From contig JAFFTF010000001.1 of NCBI GenBank assembly GCA_022803075.1, forward strand, positions 17,422-54,152: 36,731 nt of DNA, in the 5' to 3' direction. Shown piece by piece: positions 8,194 to 16,624 of the stretch. The notes beneath the pieces are model-generated. The model did no database searches, was not told where the DNA came from, and was given only the letters and a program-made list of their open reading frames with translations. The stretch's first letter is position 1. The number at the start of each line of letters is the position of its first letter. The position numbers and the translations under genes are program-made. Source of the DNA: Micrococcales bacterium 31B (lineage in GTDB: Bacteria; Actinomycetota; Actinomycetes; Actinomycetales; Dermabacteraceae).

Positions 8194-10587
8194 CTATGAG
8201 CGGCCAGCTGCTGCCGCGTAGGCGTTGGCGATGGCATTCTGCTCGTGCAAGGGCAGCGTGGCCAGAGTTGCCGCGCTATGCGCTGCCGAGGCTGCGAGCG
8301 CCACCTGATTGTCGGCGTTCAGCGCACCGGTGATCTCGAAGTAGGCGTCGCCTACGAGGAGGGACTCACCCGAGGCGGTGTCGGCGCTGCCGTGTTCGAT
8401 GACCACGTTGCCGTTGTTGGCAACGGGGGTGTTGGCGAACGCCGTGTTCAGCGACGTCACGCCGTGGTCAGCGAGGGTCGAAATCTCGCTGGCCTGTGCC
8501 ACGTGGTCGTTGTTGGCATCAACCCAGACGTTCAGGCCATCGAGTTCGGCACCGCTGACGACGCCGTCGCCGTTGGTGTCTAGGGCTGCGAGTTGAGCGA
8601 AGCCAGCGCCGAGCGACCCACCGAAGAGGTTGTCGATGCTCGTGATGGTGCCGTCAGCGTTGGGGCGAACGAGGAACCCGTCACCGTCTGCTGCCCAGCC
8701 CGAGGCAACGCCCGAGCCCGTTCCGAGCAGATCGAAGGTGGCGCCTTCGGGCTGGTCGGCTGCCGATGAGGTGTCGATCATGCCGTTGCCGTTCAGATCA
8801 AGCACCAGCGGTGACATGAACTGTCCGCACATTTCCGCGAAGTTCAGGGACTGGTCGCCGGTGATCGTGAACTGCTTCGTCAGCGACTCGACATGCCAGG
8901 TCGTGCTGCTCCAGTAGTTGGCGACGGTCGTAATGATGTTGCCGCCCACCATGAAGACATAGGTCGGATCGCCCGAGTTCACCAACTTGGTGAGGCGCAG
9001 TTGGTACGCGCCGTCAGGAACGTCGGAGAATCCGAACTGCCCACCGTGGTTAATCGTGGTGGTCTGCAGGACAGCCTTCTCGGTGTCCATGAGTTCCACC
9101 TTGAAGCCCTCGGTGAGGGGGCTGCAGGTGAGACCCGTCAACGAGCCGCCCGGTTGGCGCAGACCCGCGTCGACGCGCTCGAGATTCATGCCGGGTGCCA
9201 GGTCAAACGGGGTCGTCCAGCCCGTGTCGAGGACGTCGCCGCGGAGATCGGAATCACCGAAGCCGAATGGAGTCCAACCGGCCGGGTACTGGGCCTCGTT
9301 GAAGTCGACAAGGATGCGGCCGCACAGTTCGCCGGGCACGGTGAACTTGTAGAAGCCGTTGGCATCCGTGGTCTGGGCGGGCACGTCAAGCAAGGTGCCA
9401 GGGTAGTCATTTTGACCCGTGGTCAGCCCGCGCAAGGCGACATTCACGCCGGGGACCTTCTCTTCACCCGAGTCCATGATGCCGTTCTTGTTGGCGTCCT
9501 TCCACACATAACCCGAAACAGTGCACTGTGCGACGGGTTTGTCGACGACCACCGTCTCCCACGGGTTGTCCGGGTTGTTCTCCTATACCACGGGGGTCGC
9601 GCCGGGGCGCACCTTCACCGTGTTCAGGTGCTTGCCAACCAGTGCGTCGGCGCCAGCCCAGATGGTCTGATAGACGACAAACGTGTGACCCTCGGAGCCT
9701 GCGGGCACCGGAATGGTGACCGTTTCGCTGCCGTTGGGGCTGCTGGGGGCAAAGATTTTCGCTGCGGTCCAGTTCACGAGCTGGCCCGAGGTCTTGTCGA
9801 AGAGCTGCGTTTGGAGAACATAGATCGTGCCAACATGGAGGCCCGTGTAGTGGACGACATCCTGGATGACGCCGCCCGAAGCGACCACCTTGTCACCGTC
9901 CGCCTTGTCGGTGGCGATGGTCGAAACGGTGGCACCGGTGGTCGTATTGGACACCACAATCGGGTCACCCGTAGGAGCGGGGGCCACGGTGCTATTGAGC
10001 GCGTCAACGTCGATGGCGCGACGAGCGTCCGTGAGGTCTTTGTAGGTAGTCACGGGCACGGCTCCGGGCTTAACGGTGCCGGGGTCGGTTCTCGTGCCGG
10101 TCACGTCGCTGGGGAGGAAGAACGCCGAGGTGACGACGACGGTCTTGCCCTCCATGTCGGGAGTAACCGGGATCCGTGCGATGAAATGACCGACACTGGT
10201 GGCGCTGGTCTCGATGGCCGTGACGACGCTGTTGCCCAACTGCTCGCCCGTGGCCTGGTCGACAACCGTCGAGCGGATAAAGACCTGTTGGCCAACGTTA
10301 GCCGCCTGGTAGCTGGTGGTCTCCACGATGTAGCCCTTGGCGGGTGCCGTTTCGGCACCATTGGAGCCTGCCAACGAGGTGGCCGTGATGGTGAACGAGG
10401 GAGCCGTGCTCGTGGCCGTAGGCGTGGTGTCCGCCGTAGCGGCGTCTGCCTGCTGCGAGGCAACGGTCACGGCAGTTCCCGTGCCGGCCAGGGCGAGCGT
10501 GGCGCCAATGGCAAGGAGGCCTGCCGTGCGCCGGGATCTTGTCATGAAATGCGAGCTGCGTGGTGCGCTCGAGGAAGTCTGAGGCAT
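8194..10587 (-). pseudogene. Secreted multidomain surface protein (VaFE and SdrD-B-like), interrupted by TAG
   Basis: One continuous frame of 797 codons plus stop, broken by an in-frame TAG at 9583-9585 (codon 335). A Sec signal peptide starts at the Met at codon 1 or 15 (MTRSRRTAGLLAIGATLALAG). Residues about 115-330 carry VaFE/T-Q-ester-type repeats (ATDKADGDKVVASGGVIQDVVHYTGL). After the TAG comes a SdrD-B/SpaA-like domain (CTVSGYVWKDANKNGIMDSGEEKVPGVNV), a second beta-sandwich, and a C-terminal region with EF-hand-like loops (VLDLNGNGMID near 595; LDTNGDGVVSGAEL near 670). No LPxTG signal or C-terminal membrane helix is visible. The TAG could come from GAG or CAG by one substitution. As it stands, only the secreted N-terminal half would be made. 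An IS left end lies 2 bases before the first ATG, and no ribosome binding site is evident. Confidence 0.75.
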
Positions 10588-10802
10588 CGAGGCTTATTCA
10601 TCGGGTCTTCGGGCGCTGTCGCTCGAAGCTGTAGCTGGGTGCCGCGTGATCGCTGAGAGCTGAACTCCAGCGCGGGGTGTCGCGCATAAAAAGAACGGCC
10701 TTCTGTACAAGCTGTTGACGGATTCGACGATCTGCACTGCAGTCGCTCCCGATGTCGTCCGCACCCTCCTTACCCAAGTCACCTCACCAGCATGGACCCT
10801 CC

Positions 10803-10829
10803 GCCTAGTGCCTAAACAGGTCACTAGGC
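10803..10829. repeat. Short inverted repeat before the transposase
   Basis: GCCTAGTG (10803-10810) and CACTAGGC (10822-10829) form an 8-base dyad with an 11-base loop, 44 bases before the transposase ATG. It could be a subterminal transposase-binding site, an operator, or an alternative left end of a shorter element. Confidence 0.4.
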
Positions 10830-10872
10830 AAACATAAACCCGCAGGTCAAAGACCTATGCCTTCAAAAAAGA

Positions 10873-11649
10873 ATGGAGGGTGAACCAAGTCAGGTCCCAC
10901 TCTCCACGCTCACCACGTTCCTCACCGCAACAATCATCACCTCCGGAACACCCGTCACAACCACCGGCCCGCGAGCCCATAAATTGGCCCTTGACCAGCA
11001 AGTTCAACTCGCCCTGCTCTCGCTACGCACCAACCTCACCCAACACACACTCGCACTCATCTACTGCGTCAGCCAGCCCACCGTCAGCGGCATCATCAAC
11101 CGCATCACCCTGTTGATCGCCCACCACCTACGCCACAACGTCCCCACCGTCTACGACCTCAACCCCCGTCAAACACACATCATCGACGGCACCGTGCTAC
11201 CTTGCTGGTCCTGGAAACACACCCCCACTCTCTACTCCGGCAAGCACCACACCACAGGAATAAACGTGCAGGTAGCATGCGATACCACCGGAAAACTCCT
11301 CTGGGTCAGCGACCCCCTCACAGGCAACATCCACGACTCCAAGGCCATCCGCGAACACGGCCTACTTGGCCACATCGACCCTCAAAACGTCATCGCAGAC
11401 AAGGGCTACGTTGGCCTCGGTGCCATCACCCCAATCAAGAAAATGCCACGGCAACACCTCCGCGACGACCAGAAGTGGTTCAACAGAAAGATCAACCAGA
11501 TCCGCTACGTCGTGGAACGCTGCATCGCCAACCTCAAAACCTGGCGCACACTCCACACCGACTACCGAAGACCACTTCACACATTCCCCGTCACGCTCAA
11601 CGAAATCCTCGGACTCATATTCCACCTTCAAAACAACGCCGATGAATAA
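10873..11649 (+). CDS. IS5-family DDE transposase
   Basis: 258-residue transposase with an N-terminal helix-turn-helix (LTQHTLALIYCVSQPTVSGIINRI) and a DDE_Tnp_4-type catalytic domain. The catalytic acids are visible as IIDGTVLP (Asp105), IADKGYVG (Asp176) and VVERCIANLK (Glu215), with GNIHDSKAI between them. The frame is intact, so the element may still be mobile. Base composition looks lower in GC, and Thr/His/Asn codons more frequent, than in neighbouring genes, consistent with recent arrival. The stop lies within the right terminal repeat. Confidence 0.9.
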   Translation: MEGEPSQVPLSTLTTFLTATIITSGTPVTTTGPRAHKLALDQQVQLALLSLRTNLTQHTLALIYCVSQPTVSGIINRITLLIAHHLRHNVPTVYDLNPRQTHIIDGTVLPCWSWKHTPTLYSGKHHTTGINVQVACDTTGKLLWVSDPLTGNIHDSKAIREHGLLGHIDPQNVIADKGYVGLGAITPIKKMPRQHLRDDQKWFNRKINQIRYVVERCIANLKTWRTLHTDYRRPLHTFPVTLNEILGLIFHLQNNADE

Positions 11650-11654
11650 GCCTC

Positions 11655-12162
11655 ATAGTGAGCCATTCTCTCTGTGAGGTCGGGGCGGAATCTTCGCCGA
11701 CAAGAATAATGGCACGGTGCTGAATTCTTCACAATTGTCACTGCAGGTGACAATACTGCGATAATCACGTAACTTTTGGTCAGTCGAGCGAATCTTCTGT
11801 GGTCATGGCCGAGTTGGGGATCGGCTGTTCACCGGCGATTGGTGACTTAAGGCGTGCCAGGGGTTGCGCGCAGTGGCGGGCCGGGTGTGGTCGGGGTCTC
11901 GCGTGGCTCAAAGGTTAGTAACGCAGTGTCACGATGGGACCCCTCCTGAACGCTTCCTTATATCTTATTGTTATTATTTGTTACCCAGCTACGCCTACGC
12001 AACACGCCGCCGCGAGCCGCCGACGCATAAGGAACGCGTTAAGATCCGCACCGCTCGCATCAAGAAGCCGTAAAGATGCTCGAATCACCCGTCGGCGAAG
12101 GTATAAAACGGTCCCGCAATCGTTTCCACGGCCCCCGGGCCACTGCGAAAGGTCCGTTATCC
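11655..12162. other. 508-base non-coding stretch upstream of kdpF
   Basis: No convincing gene, tRNA or known riboswitch is visible. The segment has a dyad (11734-11754, listed separately) and an AT-rich tract at about 11955-11985 (runs of TTATT), which stand out against the high-GC surroundings. It should hold the kdp promoter. Another AT-rich element near 12102-12110 (GGTATAAAACG) could be a -10 region about 50 bases before kdpF. Confidence 0.5.
11734..11754. promoter_or_regulatory. Palindromic operator-like site
   Basis: ATTGTCAC (11734-11741) and GTGACAAT (11747-11754) are perfect 8-base arms around TGCAG. A second small palindrome, ACAATTGT (11731-11738), overlaps its left arm. The size and symmetry are those of a dimeric regulator site. 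It lies over 400 bases before kdpF and just outside the right end of the IS, so its target is unclear. Confidence 0.5.
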
Positions 12163-12255
12163 ATGGACATCGTGATGTGGGTGATCCTGTTTGCCGCGAG
12201 CCTTGGGCTCCTCGGCTACCTGGTGATTAGCCTGATCCACCCCGAAAAGTGGTGA
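12163..12255 (+). CDS. kdpF: K+-transporting ATPase subunit F
   Basis: A 30-residue single-helix peptide (M1 to W30) with the KdpF pattern: a hydrophobic stretch VILFAASLGLLGYLVISLI followed by HPEKW. In KdpFABC it stabilises the complex in the membrane. AAAGG at 12148-12152 precedes the ATG, and kdpA starts three bases after its stop. Confidence 0.88.
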   Translation: MDIVMWVILFAASLGLLGYLVISLIHPEKW

Positions 12256-12258
12256 CTC

Positions 12259-13917
12259 ATGCAGCTCACCTGGACCTCACTCCTCGCCCAACTTGGCGTC
12301 CTCGTCGTCGCCCTCGGCCTGGCCTACCGGCCGCTGGGGGTCTACCTGGCCCACGCGGCGTCCTCGCCCCACCACCTGCGCGCCGAACGCGGGCTCTACC
12401 GCATAGCGGGGGTGGACGCCGATGCCCCCCAAACCGCACGCACCTACCTGCGCAGCGTGCTGGCGTTTTCCCTCGTGAGCATAGTGGCCCTGTGGGGGCT
12501 GCAACTGCTGCAGGGCATTCTGCCCGGCCCCCTGCGGACGGCGGGGGACGGCAGCCTGCTCGGGGGCGTCGACCCGTACATCGCGCTCAACACGGCGATT
12601 TCGTTCGTCACCAACACGAACTGGCAGACCTACGTTCCCGAGCAGACCGTCGGCATCTTCGTGCAGATGGCACTGTTGGCCGTGCAAAACTTTCTCTCGG
12701 CGGCCGTGGGCATCTGCGTGTGCATCGCCCTGATTCGCGGCATCACTCGCGACCGCGCCGCCGACCTCGGCAACTTCTGGGTTGACCTCGCGCGCATCAC
12801 GCTACGCGTGCTGCTACCCGGGGCGATCCTCTTCGCCGTGGTGCTGCTGATCGCGGGAGTACCCCAAACCTGGGGCGCTTCCACCTACGTCAACGATGCG
12901 CTCGGCGTCACGCAGGCCGTTCCCGGCGGCCCGGTCGCGAGTCAGGAGGCCATCAAAATACTCGGCACCAACGGCGGCGGCTACTTCAATGCCAACTCGG
13001 TACACCCCCTCGAAAACCCCAACGCCATCACCAGCTGGCTGCAGGTGTTCATGATCCTCGTGATTCCGTTCGCCCTGCCCAGCGCCTACGGTCGGCTCGC
13101 GGGTGATGCCCGGCAGGGCCTTACCCTCGCGGGCGTCATGGGCGCACTCTGGCTTGGCCTCACACTCGCCCTCGCAGTTGCGGTCGGCAGCGTCACGGGC
13201 GAGGGCTTCGAGCAGCGCTTCGGGCCCGCCGCCTCGGCCCTGTTCGCGAGCGCCACGACGCTCACCTCCACCGGAGCGGTCAACGTCGCGCACGATTCGC
13301 TGCCCCCGCTCGCGGGAGGGCTCGTCATGCTCAACATGATGCTGGGCGAGGTCGCACCCGGCGGAGTCGGCTCGGGTCTCTACGGCATGCTGATTCTCGC
13401 CCTCATCGCGGTGTTCATCGCGGGTCTCATGGTGGGTCGCACCCCCGAGTTCGTGGGCAAGCGCATCGGCCCCGGCGAAATGAAACTCGCGGCGCTCTAC
13501 ATTCTCGTCACCCCCACGCTCGTGCTCGTGCTGACCGCGCTCACCGTGTTGCTGCCGGACCAGCTCGCGCAGGCCCCCGCCTCCGGCCCGCACCAGTTCA
13601 GCGAGGTGCTCTACGCGTTCACCTCTACCTCGAATAACAATGGTTCCGCCTTCGGCGGCATCACCACGAGCGGGCCCTTTCTCGCGGTAGCGACCTCGCT
13701 CGCGATGCTGCTTGGCCGGTTTGTTCCGATCGCGCTGGTGCTGATTTTGGCCGGACGCCTCGGTGCCCAGCAACGCGTTCCGGCCAGCGTGGGCACCGTG
13801 CCGACGCACGGGCCGTTGTTCGGCGGGCTCCTGCTCATCGTGACCGTGATCCTCACGGCCCTCAGCTACTTTCCGGCGCTTGCGCTCGGCCCCCTCGCGG
13901 AAGGACTCACGCGATGA
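12259..13917 (+). CDS. kdpA: K+-transporting ATPase subunit A
   Basis: 552-residue channel-like subunit that binds and conducts K+ in the high-affinity KdpFABC pump. All four selectivity-filter-like loops can be read: [33 protein letters not shown] and [13 protein letters not shown]. It has about ten membrane helices and normal length. Its stop overlaps the kdpB start (ATGA at 13914-13917), indicating coupled translation. No lesions were seen. Confidence 0.96.
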   Translation: MQLTWTSLLAQLGVLVVALGLAYRPLGVYLAHAASSPHHLRAERGLYRIAGVDADAPQTARTYLRSVLAFSLVSIVALWGLQLLQGILPGPLRTAGDGSLLGGVDPYIALNTAISFVTNTNWQTYVPEQTVGIFVQMALLAVQNFLSAAVGICVCIALIRGITRDRAADLGNFWVDLARITLRVLLPGAILFAVVLLIAGVPQTWGASTYVNDALGVTQAVPGGPVASQEAIKILGTNGGGYFNANSVHPLENPNAITSWLQVFMILVIPFALPSAYGRLAGDARQGLTLAGVMGALWLGLTLALAVAVGSVTGEGFEQRFGPAASALFASATTLTSTGAVNVAHDSLPPLAGGLVMLNMMLGEVAPGGVGSGLYGMLILALIAVFIAGLMVGRTPEFVGKRIGPGEMKLAALYILVTPTLVLVLTALTVLLPDQLAQAPASGPHQFSEVLYAFTSTSNNNGSAFGGITTSGPFLAVATSLAMLLGRFVPIALVLILAGRLGAQQRVPASVGTVPTHGPLFGGLLLIVTVILTALSYFPALALGPLAEGLTR

Positions 13918-16001
13918 AACTCCACGCCCTGCGGGCCGCGCTGCCGCTCGCCCTGAAAAAACTGCACCCACGCGACATGATTCATTCGCCCGTCATGTTT
14001 GTGGTGCTGATCGGATCTGCCCTGTGCACCCTGATCTGCTTCGCGCGGCCCTCGGGCTTCAGCATCGCGGTGACCGTGTGGCTGTGGTTGACCGTCCTGT
14101 TTGGCACGCTCTCGGAGGCGATCGCCGAGGGCCGCGGCAAAGCCCAGGCCGACTCGCTGCGGGCCAGCCGCGTGGGCCTCACGGCGCGGCGCGTGGGCGG
14201 GGCAGCCAGCCCGGCCACCGGAGCGTCCCCCCAAACCCCCGGCGCCACCGCGAAAGCACCCGTTGCGCTGCTCGCCGAGGCCGTGGTGCCCGCGACCGAG
14301 CTGAAAAAGGGCGATCTCGTGGTGTGCGAGGCGGGTGACGTGATTCCGAGCGACGGCGAAATTGTCGAGGGGCTCGCCAGCGTCGACGAATCGACCATCA
14401 CGGGCGAATCGGCGCCCGTGATTCGCGAATCGGGCGGCGACCGTAGCTCGGTGACGGGTGGCACCCGCGTGCTCTCTGACCGCGTCGTCGTGCGCATCAC
14501 CGCCGAACCCGGTGAGACGTTTATCGACCGCATGATCAAGCTGGTCGAGGGCGCCGTGCGGCAGAAAACCCCCAACGAGATCGCCCTGCACGTGCTGCTG
14601 GTCTCGCTGACCATCGTGTTCTTGATCGTCACCATGACGTTGGCGCCGTTCGCTCAGCAGTTCGACGCGACGCCCTCGCCGATCGTGCTGGTGGCGCTGC
14701 TGGTGTGCCTGATTCCCACCACGATCGGGGCGCTCGTGCCGTCGATCGGCATCGCGGGCATGGACCGCCTCGTGCAGCACAACGTGCTCGCGACCTCGGG
14801 CCGCGCCGTCGAAACGGCGGGCGACATCACCACGTTGCTGCTCGACAAGACCGGCACGATCACGTTCGGCAACCGCCGCGCCGTCGTCTTCGTGACCGCT
14901 CCCGGGGTGACCGAGCCTGCCCTCATCGAGGCCGCGCGCCTCGCGTCGCTCGCCGACGAAACCCCCGAGGGACGCTCCGTCATCGAGCTGGCAGCGCCCG
15001 GCTCCGACCCCGCGGCCGAGCTGGCCGGCCTGGTGCGTCTCGAGCGGCAGCTCGAGGTGATCGAGTTCAGCGCCACCACCCGAATGAGCGGACTCGACCT
15101 CGGCGACCATCAGATTCGCAAGGGCGCCACCTCCGCAGTGGTGGCGTATGTCGAGGCCGGCGGCGGGAGCGTGCCGCGAGAGGTGATCGCCGCCGCCGAG
15201 GAGATCTCAGCGCAGGGCGGCACCCCGCTGCCCGTCGCCGAGACCCGCGACGGCGTCACCCGCGCTCTCGGGGTGATTCACCTCGCAGACGTGGTCAAGC
15301 CCGGCATGCGTGAGCGGTTCGCCGAACTGCGTGCGATGGGCATCAAGACCATCATGGTGACGGGAGACAACCCCATTACGGCGCGAGCCATCGCCGTCGA
15401 GGCGGGGGTCGACGACTTCATCGCCGAGGCGACACCCGAGGATAAGCTCGACGTGATCAAGCGCGAGCAGGGCGAGGGGCGACTGGTCGCCATGACCGGT
15501 GACGGCACCAACGATGCCCCCGCGCTCGCGGCCGCCGACGTGGGCGTGGCCATGAACTCCGGCACCCCCGCCGCGAAGGAGGCCGCCAACATGGTCGACC
15601 TCGACTCCGACCCCACGAAGCTCATCGACATCGTCGGCATCGGCAAGCAGTTGCTCATCACGCGCGGCGCGCTCACGACGTTCTCGATCGCGAACGACGT
15701 GGCCAAGTACTTCGCGATCGTGCCCGCGCTGTTCACCGCGGCGTTCCCGGGTCTGGGCCTGCTGAACCTCATGGGCCTCGCCACCTCGAGCTCTGCGATT
15801 CTCTCGGCGGTGATCTTCAATGCGCTCATCATCATCGCGCTGGTGCCGCTCGCCCTGAAGGGCGTGAAATACCGCGCCGTCTCGGCCGCGCAGGCGCTCT
15901 CGCGCAATCTGCTGATCTACGGTCTCGGTGGCCTGATCGCCCCGTTTATCGGCATCAAGGTCATCGACCTGCTGATTTCTCATCTGCCGGGTATAGCGTA
16001 A
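13914..16001 (+). CDS. kdpB: K+-transporting P-type ATPase subunit B
   Basis: 695-residue catalytic subunit that hydrolyses ATP to drive K+ uptake. P-type ATPase motifs are present: TGES at residues 163-166, the phosphorylation site DKTGT with Asp311, [14 protein letters not shown], and the hinge [10 protein letters not shown] near 529. Length is slightly above the usual 680-690 because of an Ala/Pro-rich insert near residues 85-120 in the actuator region. The gene is intact and overlaps kdpA by 4 bases. Confidence 0.96.
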   Translation: MKLHALRAALPLALKKLHPRDMIHSPVMFVVLIGSALCTLICFARPSGFSIAVTVWLWLTVLFGTLSEAIAEGRGKAQADSLRASRVGLTARRVGGAASPATGASPQTPGATAKAPVALLAEAVVPATELKKGDLVVCEAGDVIPSDGEIVEGLASVDESTITGESAPVIRESGGDRSSVTGGTRVLSDRVVVRITAEPGETFIDRMIKLVEGAVRQKTPNEIALHVLLVSLTIVFLIVTMTLAPFAQQFDATPSPIVLVALLVCLIPTTIGALVPSIGIAGMDRLVQHNVLATSGRAVETAGDITTLLLDKTGTITFGNRRAVVFVTAPGVTEPALIEAARLASLADETPEGRSVIELAAPGSDPAAELAGLVRLERQLEVIEFSATTRMSGLDLGDHQIRKGATSAVVAYVEAGGGSVPREVIAAAEEISAQGGTPLPVAETRDGVTRALGVIHLADVVKPGMRERFAELRAMGIKTIMVTGDNPITARAIAVEAGVDDFIAEATPEDKLDVIKREQGEGRLVAMTGDGTNDAPALAAADVGVAMNSGTPAAKEAANMVDLDSDPTKLIDIVGIGKQLLITRGALTTFSIANDVAKYFAIVPALFTAAFPGLGLLNLMGLATSSSAILSAVIFNALIIIALVPLALKGVKYRAVSAAQALSRNLLIYGLGGLIAPFIGIKVIDLLISHLPGIA

Positions 16002-16009
16002 GGACCCTC

Positions 16010-16624
16010 ATGAACGTTCGCATGTTTGCACGACAGGCGGGGGTCGCCGCGCGCCTGCTGCTCGCCCTGACCCTCCTGCTCGGCGTCGCCTACCCCGCGC
16101 TGATCTGGGCCATCGGCCGCGCCGTACCGAGCGCGGGCGAGATTACCGACGCCTCGGGGCGGCCAGTGGCGACCCGGCTCCTCGTACAGATGAGCCCCGA
16201 GATCGCCGCGCACCCCGCGTGGTTTCATGCCCGCCCCAGCGCCGTCGAGTGGGCGAGCACCACGTCGGGGGCCAGCAACGCGGCCGTCGCCGGGGCCGAG
16301 ACCCAGGCCGAGGCCGCGCAGGCACGGGCCGACGTGGCGTCCGCAGAGGGCGCCGACCCGGCCGCCGTGCCCGCCGACGCCTACACGGCGAGCGGCTCGG
16401 GCCTCGACCCCGATATTTCGGTCGAGTACGCGAATCTGCAGGTGCCGCGCATCGCGGCGGCGCGGGGGGTCGCGGACGCCGAGGTGGCGGCGCTGGTTGC
16501 CCGGCACACGTCGGGTGGGCTGCTGGCCTTTCTGGGCCAGCCGTCGGTGAATGTGACGGCCCTCAATGTCGACCTCGCGTCGCTCGGCACTCTCTCTTCG
16601 GGCTCGTCGGGCGGCGACGGCTAA
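16010..16624 (+). CDS. kdpC: K+-transporting ATPase subunit C
   Basis: 204-residue subunit with one N-terminal helix (LLLALTLLLGVAYPALIWAI) and the periplasmic KdpC domain (WFHARPSA, SGSGLDPDISVEYA). It is thought to increase ATP affinity of KdpB. AAGGA at 16001-16005 precedes ATG 16010. Its TAA overlaps the kdpD start (TAATG), so kdpD is translationally coupled. An Ala/Glu-rich stretch (about residues 92-115) replaces the usual SNLGPTN region, but the ends are canonical. Confidence 0.93.
   Translation: MNVRMFARQAGVAARLLLALTLLLGVAYPALIWAIGRAVPSAGEITDASGRPVATRLLVQMSPEIAAHPAWFHARPSAVEWASTTSGASNAAVAGAETQAEAAQARADVASAEGADPAAVPADAYTASGSGLDPDISVEYANLQVPRIAAARGVADAEVAALVARHTSGGLLAFLGQPSVNVTALNVDLASLGTLSSGSSGGDG

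Larger units (their letters stand above)
10589..11654 (+). mobile_element. IS5-family insertion sequence
   Basis: Perfect 16-base terminal inverted repeats GAGGCTTATTCATCGG (10589-10604) and its complement (11639-11654) bound a single transposase gene. The right repeat includes the transposase stop codon, as is common in this family. The length of about 1066 bases fits IS5 relatives. No convincing target-site duplication is visible (left flank ends GCATC, right flank begins ATAGT). The 268 bases between the left repeat and the transposase are longer than usual, so the left boundary is less certain. Confidence 0.65.

Noticed and set aside
1381-10587. Stop-codon recoding (TAG/TAA read as sense) as the reason for four interrupted genes
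   Set aside because: Normal genes here end in TAG (pobA, PucR gene, hydroxylase) and TAA (speB, protease). The interrupted genes also carry frameshifts or deletions, so decay is simpler.
10584-11659. Target-site duplication flanking the IS
   Set aside because: GCATC on the left and ATAGT on the right do not match, and shifting the ends by a few bases gave no convincing duplication.
11655-12162. A small gene (69-98 codons), tRNA or c-di-AMP riboswitch in the kdp leader
   Set aside because: The short frames have no ribosome site or recognisable motif, I could not fold a cloverleaf, and the conserved ydaO elements were not recognisable by eye.
16219-16623. An upstream start for kdpD that would add about 135 residues
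   Set aside because: That stretch is an out-of-frame reading of kdpC. ATG 16624 overlaps the kdpC stop and begins directly with the KdpD domain.
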